Source: Vulcanimicrobiota bacterium (GTDB lineage: Bacteria > Vulcanimicrobiota > JAJTBE01). Taken from it: a stretch of DNA of 64,000 bases. This document shows positions 7,920-15,178 of this stretch, piece by piece; positions within the stretch are counted from its first letter, which is position 1, and every line of letters starts with the position of its first letter. The position numbers were made by a program, and so were the translations under genes. Under the pieces are notes generated by a model that did no database searches, was not told the DNA's origin, and saw only the letters and a list, made by a program, of their open reading frames with translations. The stretch covers positions 1-64,000 of the forward strand of contig JAIORV010000187.1 of NCBI GenBank assembly GCA_021107945.1, given 5' to 3'.

Positions 7920-8816
7920 ATGGCAAGGCGTAAATGGAGTTGGACAAAAAAACAGTTTGACAAGTTAAACAAAGTTCAAGAGATACTTGAAGAACTTGAT
8001 GAATACAAGCCGTTAACACTCCGACAAGTCTATTATCAACTTGTTGGCAAGGGATATATTGAGAATAGGGTTTCTGAATATGGCATGCTTTCAGGTTTAC
8101 TCAAATATGCAAGAATAGCGGGTTATATTCCCTGGGAGGATATTGAAGACCGGGGGAGGATATTCCATAATTTAACGGGATTTGAAGACTATCAGGAATT
8201 CATAAGTGCTTCATATTATCATTTTTTAAGAGGATACCGGCGTAATTTACTTCAAAAGCAAGGTAAATATCTCGAAATATGGATAGAAAAAGACGCGTTG
8301 AGCAGTATCTTTACAAGAACGGCAAAATATTACACTGTCCCGGTAATAGTTTGTAGAGGATTTAATTCAGTTAGTTTTCTGAATGCTTTTAAGGAGAGGA
8401 TTCAGGCGGAAGATCACCCTGTTGTTCTTTATTTTGGGGACTTCGATCCATCAGGCATGGCAATGTTAAATTCAAGTAAGATAACACTGGAGAATGAAAT
8501 GAATGTTCAAGGCGTAGAGTTTAAGAGAATAGCATTGAGCAAGGAGGATATTTTCGAATACAATTTGCCACATAATCCAAGTGCTATAAAAAAGAAGGAT
8601 ACTCGAACAAAGAAGCATGTAGCACAATACGGTGAAATAGCGGTGGAATTGGACGCGTTACCTCCGGCAATATTAGAAGAGAAAATCAGGAATGCAATTG
8701 AAGCGGAATTGGATATGAATTTTTTTAAGGAAGAGAAGAGAGAGGAAGAAAACGAGTTTGACTTGTTAAACGATATAAAAAAGGGGGTAGGTGAATTCCT
8801 GCAAAAGGTAGCTTAA
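7920..8816 (+). CDS. Topo mini-A: Spo11/Topo VI A-like topoisomerase-type protein
   Basis: This 298-residue protein starts at the ATG after AGGAGGTAACATC. The N-terminal winged-helix region carries TLRQVYYQL, which matches the R-x-x-[YF]-Y motif holding the catalytic tyrosine of Topo VI A and Spo11, here most likely Y39. A Toprim domain follows with E123 in WIEKDAL and D174/D176 in YFGDFDPSGM. The C-terminal ELDALPPAIL resembles the terminal helix of type IIB A subunits. No B (GHKL ATPase) subunit is nearby. Stand-alone A-like proteins on bacterial and archaeal viruses are known as Topo mini-A, and this fits that group. It could nick or cut DNA during replication or packaging, but activity is unproven for the family. 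Confidence 0.85.
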   Translation: MARRKWSWTKKQFDKLNKVQEILEELDEYKPLTLRQVYYQLVGKGYIENRVSEYGMLSGLLKYARIAGYIPWEDIEDRGRIFHNLTGFEDYQEFISASYYHFLRGYRRNLLQKQGKYLEIWIEKDALSSIFTRTAKYYTVPVIVCRGFNSVSFLNAFKERIQAEDHPVVLYFGDFDPSGMAMLNSSKITLENEMNVQGVEFKRIALSKEDIFEYNLPHNPSAIKKKDTRTKKHVAQYGEIAVELDALPPAILEEKIRNAIEAELDMNFFKEEKREEENEFDLLNDIKKGVGEFLQKVA

Positions 8817-9083
8817 AAATGGATGTTGATATTACACTATCTCCGGAGTATAATATTACCAAGTGAAACTGTTTCAGGAGGAAGTTTTTACAGTTATAAA
8901 AGGCACTTCTGGGGGGGTAGAATCCATTTCAACAAGCCTGGAGGGATAATGTTTAACCTGGAAGCAATTCAACGGCTTCTTAGGACGATATTCTGCGTTT
9001 CTGGGTAGTAAATATGATATTGAATTAACGATTTTATTCTATTGGAAGTGGGTTAACAAAAGTAACATGAAGAGGTCATAAAC

Positions 9084-9728
9084 GTGGCTCAAACTAAGGT
9101 AATAAAATTCAAAATAGATGAAAGCATTCTTCTTCCTCGGCTATTTAATGAAACTGGCAAGGGTTATTATTTCTTCTGTAAATATGCAATGATGGGAATA
9201 AACCGGAGTTTAAGGAAGTTATCAAAAACAGGGGGGAGAAGTTTTAGCCAACTAAGGCGTTGGTCTAAAAAGAACCAGTGGGTAAAAAGGGCGCAGGGAT
9301 ATGATAAAGCATTCCTCCAATGGGAATTAAGACAGATACGAGAGGAAGCAATTGAAGCCCGGAAACGTCGGATAAAACAACAGATGTTAAGACAACAAAC
9401 AGGGCGGAAACGGATACAGGCGATAAGCACGGATGGACAGGATTTCAAAGATGTGTTATCGGTGGAGACTGCATTAAAGATGATAGATAGCGGAGAGAAG
9501 GGGGAACGGATTGAATATGGTGAAATCGATGAAGCATTGCAGGAATCGAATAATGCTAATATTTCTTTGTCTATAGATAAATCCGGCGGTGTTGTTGAAT
9601 CCATAAAAGTTGGAATCAATCAGAAAGCATTATTGAAGGAGAAATTTCTCGAAGCAAGCCCGGAAGCGCAAAGAAACTTCATTCATGCTCTACGGGGGAT
9701 TCTTCCACAAAATAAATTGAGTTTTTGA
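9084..9728 (+). CDS. probable phage terminase small subunit
   Basis: This 214-residue protein has a GTG start after AGAGG. Residues about 40-80 (SLRKLSKTGG, then FSQLRRWSKKNQWVKRAQGY) match the layout common to many small terminases: a short HTH followed by a W-S-x-K-x-x-W-V-x-R-A-x-x-Y/W-D signature and a long basic coiled coil (about 85-130). Small terminases select the DNA to be packaged. A satellite-encoded one redirects helper-phage packaging to satellite DNA, which would explain its presence here without a large terminase. A generic HTH protein is the alternative. Confidence 0.7.
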   Translation: MAQTKVIKFKIDESILLPRLFNETGKGYYFFCKYAMMGINRSLRKLSKTGGRSFSQLRRWSKKNQWVKRAQGYDKAFLQWELRQIREEAIEARKRRIKQQMLRQQTGRKRIQAISTDGQDFKDVLSVETALKMIDSGEKGERIEYGEIDEALQESNNANISLSIDKSGGVVESIKVGINQKALLKEKFLEASPEAQRNFIHALRGILPQNKLSF

Positions 9729-10054
9729 AGTCTATAAAAAAAGGGGGAACAATCCGACAGCAGGGACTCTTATAAAGCCCATAAACAGCGTTTAACAAGC
9801 CCAAATGAATAGAAGACATACCTGGGAGCCTTTTGAATGCAAATTAAGGCGGTGTCCTGTGGCAGGATAGGGATATATTTGAACGAATCAGGAAATAATT
9901 CAATATTGACACTCAAAAGATAACATTTCCCCTGTCAAAAGATAATGATATATCCTCCGATTGAACTATTGCCCGGGGCGGGATACCCTGAATTATAATA
10001 GACTAACAAAAGGGGAAAAGATAATATTGACAAAAGATTCTTATTTAATATTAA
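9729..10054. promoter_or_regulatory. control region with CAAAAGAT repeats
   Basis: This 326-bp gap between the terminase and the cargo genes holds four copies of an AAAAGAT core (near 9915, 9937, 10015 and 10032). Two of them form a larger repeat of ATATTGACA followed by a CAAAAGAT copy. The last ATATTGACA contains a likely -35 TTGACA (10027-10032) with TATTAA (10049-10054) sixteen bases on. This probably starts separate transcription of the cargo genes, with the repeated motif as a regulator-binding site. Confidence 0.5.
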
Positions 10055-10075
10055 ATGAGTGGCGGAGGTATAATT

Positions 10076-10471
10076 GTGTCCGACAAAGATAAAAAATCTA
10101 TGTGGAATTTCATCATTATTATATTGGTAATAATATCTATATTCTTCTTTGTCCTATTGCTTCTGAAATATTCTGATAGTAAAGAGAAATATAATAACAT
10201 TCACGAGGCAGTTAAAGCTAGAGATATGCAGGCAGTAAAAGGTCTTATTAAAAAAAAGCATGAACTCGTTAATTCGAGAGATGAACATTTTTATACACCA
10301 TTGCATTGGGCGGTTTTTTCAGGCAAAAAAGACATGGCAAAGTTTCTTTTAGACAGCGGGGCGGATATTAATGCGAAGGATATGAATGGAGTTACACCAT
10401 TGAATATAGCGACTTCTGCAAGTGAGAAAGAAATGGTAGAATTCCTCCACAGACATGGGGCTAAAGAGTAA
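10076..10471 (+). CDS. membrane-anchored ankyrin-repeat protein
   Basis: This 131-residue protein is read from the GTG that has GGCGGAGG seven bases upstream; an in-frame ATG 21 bp earlier has no such site. It has a short basic N-terminus, one transmembrane helix (about 9-29, FIIIILVIISIFFFVLLLL), then about two and a half ankyrin repeats with the hallmarks TPLHWAVFSGKKDMAKFLL and GADINAKDMNGVTPLNIA. Ankyrin repeats bind other proteins, and the topology places them in the cytoplasm or periplasm next to the membrane. It begins the cargo segment of the element. Superinfection exclusion or helper interference would suit this position, but that is a guess. Confidence 0.8.
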   Translation: MSDKDKKSMWNFIIIILVIISIFFFVLLLLKYSDSKEKYNNIHEAVKARDMQAVKGLIKKKHELVNSRDEHFYTPLHWAVFSGKKDMAKFLLDSGADINAKDMNGVTPLNIATSASEKEMVEFLHRHGAKE

Positions 10472-10543
10472 TAAAGTACAAACCTGAAAAGCAAGGCGGG
10501 ACTGTGGGACTCCACCTATACCACCTTGGGACTGGAGGAAGGG

Positions 10544-10693
10544 ATGGAGATAGTATTGACGAAAAAAAAAGTTGTAACGGAGGAAGTGCTATATGATAAA
10601 AAACAAAACAAAGAGGATCTTTATCACTGTTATAGCAGTCAAAACCGGGAAGAAGAAATTCGCAAAGAGCAAATGAAGATGAAAGAATTCTAA
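10544..10693 (+). CDS. small hypothetical protein (49 residues)
   Basis: A short reading frame starts at an ATG immediately preceded by GGAGGAAGGG, a very strong ribosome binding site, and ends just before the zinc-ribbon gene. The product is highly charged (VVTEEVLYDKKQNKEDL, then REEEIRKEQMKMKEF) and predicted helical. No family is recognised. It could be a small regulator or the surviving end of a larger gene. Confidence 0.4.
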   Translation: MEIVLTKKKVVTEEVLYDKKQNKEDLYHCYSSQNREEEIRKEQMKMKEF

Positions 10694-10731
10694 TCTTAAA
10701 ATATATCGATAATTGATAGGAGGAATATAAT

Positions 10732-11271
10732 ATGGCAGAAAACAAAAATAAATGTCCATTTTGTGCAGAAGAGATTAAAATCGAGGCGATTAAATGTCCT
10801 TATTGTGGAGAATTTTTTACTCATACCTGGAAATTTTTTGCTGGCAAAGTACTTTGTGTTGTTGGATTTTTTCTACTAATTATGTGTGCGGTCTTATTAG
10901 CAAAATTTTATACTATGGATACCACTGTAGAAGGAATATCTGAAAAACGTATTCACAATATAGGCCTTATAGATGAGAAAAGAGCAGGTATTGATCTGGC
11001 ATCAGTTTTGGGTATAATTGGTGCGATTCTTTTTTCGGCAGGTGTTATAATTCAACCATCTATAACTCAGAGAAAACAAGAAAAATCTAAAGAACCATCC
11101 CAACAATCAATTATATCGAAAGTAGGAGAAACATTTTCATCTTCCAAAAAATTGACATTCGAATGTCCTCAATGTCAAGCTCCTCTGTCAGTTGATGCCG
11201 AACATGCCGGTAAAGAAATTCAGTGTCCGAATTGTGAAGCTAAAATCGAAGTGCCTATGGAATTAACTTGA
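10732..11271 (+). CDS. membrane protein with N- and C-terminal zinc ribbons
   Basis: This 179-residue protein starts after AGGAGG. An N-terminal zinc ribbon (CPFCAEEIKIEAIKCPYCG, residues 7-25) is followed by two transmembrane helices (about 38-60 and 92-113). A C-terminal zinc ribbon (about 144-175) has FECPQCQAPL and IQCPNCEAKI. Both ends should lie in the cytoplasm. The downstream gene, also zinc-ribbon plus membrane, overlaps or nearly abuts it, so the two are probably made together. No enzymatic motif is seen. It is cargo of the element with unknown function. Confidence 0.75.
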   Translation: MAENKNKCPFCAEEIKIEAIKCPYCGEFFTHTWKFFAGKVLCVVGFFLLIMCAVLLAKFYTMDTTVEGISEKRIHNIGLIDEKRAGIDLASVLGIIGAILFSAGVIIQPSITQRKQEKSKEPSQQSIISKVGETFSSSKKLTFECPQCQAPLSVDAEHAGKEIQCPNCEAKIEVPMELT

Positions 11272-11288
11272 AAGAAGGGTATTTAACA

Positions 11289-12014
11289 ATGCCAATGATA
11301 AAACTCTCCTGTAAATCCTGCGGAGCCAAACTTGAGCTTACCGATGACATAGACCGCTTCTCCTGCGCTCATTGTGGTTCGGAATGGATTGTTAACAAGA
11401 GCGGTGGGATTGTTAGTTTAAAAGCTGTGGAAGAAAGCGTGAAACATATTGAGGAATCCTCCCAGGCAACCGCAGAGCATACGGAAATATTGGCAGATGA
11501 AATACGAAAGAGAAAAATTCAAGAGAAAATTAACAAGTTAAAATTTAAAAAATTTAAAATTAATAAAAATCCAAAAATAAAGAACCCTGAATACGAAAAA
11601 ACTTACAAAAAAGCTAAAGAAGAATTTGATTTAAAATATAAACAAGTAATGGGTTCAGGTAAATGGAAGTTAATTTGGAAGATTTCTTTAATTACCTCAT
11701 TAGTGATAACAATTTTTTTCTATTTTTTTCAAAATACATTTGTAAATATTATTTTGGGTTACGAACCAGGTTTTGGAGTTGGGTTTAGTTTAATTCACTT
11801 GTTACTTATTTTGTTATTTTCATTTCTCTTAACATTGTTTGCCCTTATAATTATACTAAAACTAAAGTTTCCAACTCTTGATATTCCAGCTGATATTCCA
11901 GCTGCTATTCCAGACCCTGAACAACAAGAAAAAAACCTTGCTCTAATAAAAGAAATTGATAATGAAATAGCCGACTTAAAGGCAAAACTTCATGATATTG
12001 AAAATAGAATATGA
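11289..12014 (+). CDS. zinc-ribbon membrane protein
   Basis: This 241-residue protein is read from an ATG with AGAAGGG upstream; an in-frame TTG at 11268 overlaps the previous stop and is less likely. The N-terminus has a zinc ribbon (CKSCGAKLELTD, then FSCAHCGSEW), followed by a charged helical region. Two hydrophobic helices lie at about 120-145 and 155-185, and the C-terminal helix (EIDNEIADLKAKLHDIENRI) is coiled-coil-like. It shares its architecture with the preceding gene and probably works with it at the membrane. The role is unknown. Confidence 0.7.
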   Translation: MPMIKLSCKSCGAKLELTDDIDRFSCAHCGSEWIVNKSGGIVSLKAVEESVKHIEESSQATAEHTEILADEIRKRKIQEKINKLKFKKFKINKNPKIKNPEYEKTYKKAKEEFDLKYKQVMGSGKWKLIWKISLITSLVITIFFYFFQNTFVNIILGYEPGFGVGFSLIHLLLILLFSFLLTLFALIIILKLKFPTLDIPADIPAAIPDPEQQEKNLALIKEIDNEIADLKAKLHDIENRI

Positions 12015-12016
12015 AG

Positions 12017-12060
12017 TAAAAGGAAACAGCCGATCTCCTCCGTAAGCACGGGGGGAAGAA
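12017..12060 (+). pseudogene. C-terminal remnant of an ankyrin-repeat gene
   Basis: A 14-codon open stretch directly after the zinc-ribbon gene translates to KETADLLRKHGGKK and a stop, the typical last helix pair and tail of an ankyrin-repeat protein. It has no start and is out of frame with the gene before it. It suggests that an ankyrin gene once ended here and lost its upstream part when the two zinc-ribbon genes arrived, or that cargo genes were shuffled. Confidence 0.5.
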
Positions 12061-12389
12061 ATAATAACCTTGAATTATTCTCAAACGGCAATATTCAGAA
12101 TTCCACCGATGGATCCGGTTCCGGATGGGCGGGACGGACTGCACAGAGATAAAATTACAAGTGGCAAATAATGGGATAAAATAAGGGTTCCGGTATTGTT
12201 TCGAATTGTCTTTTTTTCGAAAGGAAGAGCAAGAAACTGTTTCAATTTACCCTCTGAAATGAGTAATATTTCTCAATATATAGAAAGAAATTAAAATCAC
12301 TCCTTCAAACCTCTTTTGATCGTCATTTGCGAAAAATACATCCTTTCACAAAACAAGTATTCATGCGGGTTTCCGGCGTTTATGTTAAA

Positions 12390-12421
12390 TTGGATCGTCA
12401 AATGACCATTTGACGATCCAA
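12390..12421. repeat. perfect 15-bp inverted repeat with 2-base spacer
   Basis: TTGGATCGTCAAATG is followed by AC and then its exact complement CATTTGACGATCCAA. A related half-site GATCGTCATTTG lies about 70 bp upstream. There is no T-run, so it is not an intrinsic terminator. It is more likely an operator or replication/excision protein site of the element. Confidence 0.75.
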
Positions 12422-12508
12422 AGTGCTTTGTTTCGTTTTTGCTATTTATTGTATGTTTGCGAAGCGTTTCTTGTATATTCACTCCAACAAGTAATTAATA
12501 ATAAGCTA

Positions 12509-12537
12509 TTGTAATTCAAAAAGGGATAATGTATAAT
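12509..12537 (+). promoter_or_regulatory. promoter of the excisionase-like gene
   Basis: A -35-like TTGTAA (12509-12514) and a perfect TATAAT (12532-12537) are separated by 17 bases. The start codon of the HTH gene follows 26 bp later behind GGAGGT. Confidence 0.6.
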
Positions 12538-12563
12538 ATAAAAAGGAAGGAGGTATTCTGCTA

Positions 12564-12773
12564 ATGGAAGAAATGCTAACAACTGTTGAAGTGGCAAAGA
12601 TACTCAAAATGAATCGGCAAACGGTTTCAAACCTCATGAAGCGGGGGGCGATCCCTGCGGTGAAGATAGGCATGAGATGGAGGGTAAGGAAATCCGACCT
12701 GGATAAACTAATGACACCGGGAGAAGAACAGGAGGACTCCAAAAGCACTGAAAAGCATGACGAGGACAAATAA
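12564..12773 (+). CDS. excisionase-family DNA-binding protein
   Basis: This 69-residue wHTH of the MerR/Xis type carries LTTVEVAKILKMNRQTVSNL, then AIPAVKIGMRWRVRKSDLDKL, the standard helix-turn-helix plus wing. An acidic tail follows. It stands alone behind its own consensus-like promoter, 460 bp inside the right end of the element and opposite the integrase end. This position and size fit the recombination directionality factor that would turn the integrase to excision; a transcription activator is the alternative. Confidence 0.8.
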   Translation: MEEMLTTVEVAKILKMNRQTVSNLMKRGAIPAVKIGMRWRVRKSDLDKLMTPGEEQEDSKSTEKHDEDK

Positions 12774-13234
12774 AGGCGAAATAATGGGGACAAATATGGG
12801 ACATATACCCTCTGGAATCCTGTGGTTAAGGGACTCATGGAAGGTGTTCTTTTCTCTTTTTTAAGCAATATCTGGGGATATTCAGGCAATTTATCGGGGG
12901 GATAAGAGATATTTTACAGAGGTATTTTCCACAGAAAAAAATATTTCGATATATAATCCGATGTTTTAAATGTAAAATTAATTTGGGACAAAAAGCGAAC
13001 TTCTCTTTCAGAAATTTCTCTCTTTTTCCTGGGGGACACTTTACTTCTCCGATTAGTATTCATGCGGGTTCAAGTGGGCAAGCATGAAAACTTTAAAATG
13101 AAGGAAATGTGGGACAAATTTGGGACAAAAAGTTTCCAAAACAGGGTAATTTTATGCTGTTTTACACCAAATATGACACGATATTCTGGAACCAAAAAAC
13201 CCACCGTTCCCTTGAAATGGCGGGCTTACTTTGA
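12774..13234. other. Non-coding right end of the element with repeated TGGGACA motifs
   Basis: No gene is seen. TGGGACA occurs at 12797, 12984, 13110 and 13121, plus a variant TGGGGACA near 12785, and GTATTCATGCGGGTT lies at 13056-13070. The same TGGGACA motif occurs at 569 and 580 (variant) at the opposite end, next to the other attachment repeat. These are probably arm-type integrase sites. Confidence 0.6.
13194..13224 (-). terminator. element-borne terminator downstream of tRNA-Ala
   Basis: On the minus strand, 11 bases past the tRNA 3' end, CCCGCC (13224-13219) can pair with GGTGGG (13205-13200) around a 13-base loop, followed by six T. It would replace the original chromosomal terminator that integration moved away. 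Confidence 0.55.
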
Positions 13235-13307
<73 letters not shown>

Positions 13308-13319
13308 ATGTCGAAGTAT

Positions 13320-13348
13320 ATGATAAATCAATTTCGCTTTTCTGTCAA
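13320..13348 (-). promoter_or_regulatory. promoter of tRNA-Ala
   Basis: On the minus strand TTGACA (13348-13343) and TATCAT (13325-13320) are separated by exactly 17 bases. The tRNA begins 12 bases downstream of the -10 box. Confidence 0.75.
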
Positions 13349-13877
13349 TAGGGATGGAAGATTTTTTTCAGGATTACGCTTATTATTTTGTGAAAATGGA
13401 GGAGAATTAAGGAGACATAGGCTTTTGGACAAAATTAATGAAATCCATTTCTTCTGCGGCGAGACACCGCAGCTACCCACATTGTTATTATGGTAGGGGC
13501 GGCGTCTCGCCGCCCAATTAAATCGTATTAAATAAGTTCTTTGGAGACCACTGATTTTATTAGACAGGAGTATTGGATGGTATTAGGCTAAAGTATTAAT
13601 ATTCATTAGACTAAAGTAAAAGCAAATGATTATACTATGGTATTAGGTGATTTAAAACTATTATAGTATTTCCAACAAGAGAGTTTTTGTGATATAAAAG
13701 TATTGAAAGAGATTAATTTGGTTTTCAAATAATTATTATTTGACGTTTAATCTCGTTGCTCTCTCTTTGCTTATCGGGAATCTACTACCTACAATTTGAT
13801 TCCCGATTTTTCTTTTTATATGTCTTTTTTACCAACCGTCTTTTCTTTGATTATTATCCGCATTGAAGACATAAGAT
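13349..13877. other. Non-coding stretch with GC-rich repeat and a plus-strand terminator
   Basis: No gene is supported. Near 13455-13515 there is an imperfect inverted repeat containing GGCGGCGTCTCGCCGCC, a dispersed-repeat-like sequence. A TA-rich zone follows, with nested inverted repeats (GAGATTAA to TTTAATCTC around a TCAAATAA/TTATTTGA hairpin, about 13711-13755). A clear intrinsic terminator comes at 13774-13817. With no plus-strand gene upstream, an unannotated small RNA ending there is possible. Confidence 0.5.
13774..13817 (+). terminator. intrinsic terminator
   Basis: TCGGGAATC (13774-13782) pairs with GATTCCCGA (13798-13806) around a 15-base loop, followed by TTTTTCTTTTT. It reads plus-strand, although the nearest upstream plus-strand gene is over 1 kb away. 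Confidence 0.65.
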
Positions 13878-14960
13878 TCAAGGAATGTAACTCCTCATTA
13901 TGTCCACCCTCATTAACTCCACTCCCTGGAACTCAAATATGAAACACCCCGGCTCCGCCCCCTTCGGAGGAAAGAAATCGGTGACTATATCCTCATCTTC
14001 CCCGGCCTGAACCGTATAATAGCCGATGTAATTCCCCACCCCAGGACCAAATGGATTCTCAAGAGCCGGAAGATTGCCGGAAATTCCCACGATATTCCCG
14101 GAATACCTGTTTCCCTTATCATCAGTCAGCACCAGGAAATAAGGCTCGACTTTTATGGGCTGCCTGAAGCCATTGCTCACCTGAATCACAATCCTGTAAC
14201 CGATAGGCTCTTTTGGGTTCAAAGTGCCGAATTGATAATCTGCACGATAACTCGCACTTATATTGTTCCTTATTTCTTTTATCTTTTCCAGGTTCTGCTT
14301 TTTTGCGGAGCTCTCCCCCTGATCGGGTTTGCCGGGAAGAATCCTTTTGCCGCAGGCGATTTGAAGCTCCGGGAGATAGACATAAGGTTCTCCCGTTTTA
14401 TACGCCCACCGCTCAATTCTCTTATTGTTGAAAACAGCGGTACCCGAGCTTCTATCCAGATTAAACTTCATCCCTGAATAGTCTGCAAATTCTTTTGCAT
14501 TCAGGAAAACATCGCGCTTGTATAAAATCGTGGAGAAATTCCGAGGTTCCTTACCCTCGACTTTCAATCGAATATTCCCGGATGAAGCAAGTCCGGGGTT
14601 GAGCATTCCGGGGTATAAAATGATATATTCACCTGATTTTGATTTATTGAACCGGACAAGGAAAAATTTGAAAAACGATTCAATCGGCACATAATGCGCG
14701 CCGTTTTGAAAAACCACATCCCCGTCAAACCGTATTCCGTTTATCCTTACATATTTCGAGTTCAATCCCGGTTGATAATCAAACCCGAATATTCTCTGCA
14801 GGTTAACCGTTCTGACATGATCCGTCTTTATATAACCGGTCTCGTATAACTTCCCGCCCATTTGAATCTTGATAACATTCGAAACCTGCGATTGAGCGGG
14901 CAGGAATAGGAGTGAAACAAGGGAGATTATGATTATGAGGATGATGTATTTTAGCTTCAT
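13878..14960 (-). CDS. secreted hypothetical protein with copper-amine-oxidase-N-like segment
   Basis: This 360-residue protein has a clear signal peptide (residues 1-25, hydrophobic core IILIIIISLVSLLFL, cut near AQSQ). The first half contains short repeats of a strand-rich unit, with GAHYVPIESFFKFFLVRF resembling the copper amine oxidase N-terminal (stalk) domain found in many exported proteins. The C-terminal half (about 235-355) looks like a beta-sandwich with no catalytic motif. No operon partner is seen. Export is well supported; the family is tentative. Confidence 0.7.
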   Translation of the reverse strand: MKLKYIILIIIISLVSLLFLPAQSQVSNVIKIQMGGKLYETGYIKTDHVRTVNLQRIFGFDYQPGLNSKYVRINGIRFDGDVVFQNGAHYVPIESFFKFFLVRFNKSKSGEYIILYPGMLNPGLASSGNIRLKVEGKEPRNFSTILYKRDVFLNAKEFADYSGMKFNLDRSSGTAVFNNKRIERWAYKTGEPYVYLPELQIACGKRILPGKPDQGESSAKKQNLEKIKEIRNNISASYRADYQFGTLNPKEPIGYRIVIQVSNGFRQPIKVEPYFLVLTDDKGNRYSGNIVGISGNLPALENPFGPGVGNYIGYYTVQAGEDEDIVTDFFPPKGAEPGCFIFEFQGVELMRVDIMRSYIP

Positions 14961-15178
14961 GGTTAATCATTCCTTTTTGTCAATATTCACCACAGAGGAC
15001 ACAGAGATACTTTTTTATTACCCCTTTCGAATCCTGCGAACTTTGCAGTAAAAAACCAGTAGTGTCCAAAAAACGTATTAGAAAAACTTTAAAAGGGTAT
15101 AAACAATGTTGGATGAATTTTTAAACTAAAGTCCATATAAGATATATCCTATAAAATCCATACAAGAGGAGGTTCTTT

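Larger units (their letters stand above)
12061..12563. other. Non-coding stretch with palindrome, arm-site copy and promoter
   Basis: No supported gene is seen. It contains a 15-bp palindrome (12390-12421), a nearby half-copy GATCGTCATTTG close to 12320, one copy of GTATTCATGCGGGTT (12357-12371), and the promoter of the HTH gene at its right end. Confidence 0.6.

Noticed and set aside
8817-9083. Short frames between the Topo mini-A and the small terminase, including MDVDITLSPEYNITK at 8819
   Set aside because: All are very short, lack clear ribosome sites or are interrupted. There is not enough evidence for a gene.
12297-12482. A 61-residue minus-strand frame covering the 15-bp palindrome
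   Set aside because: There is no ribosome site or family, and the frame overlaps a palindrome and a repeat that look regulatory.
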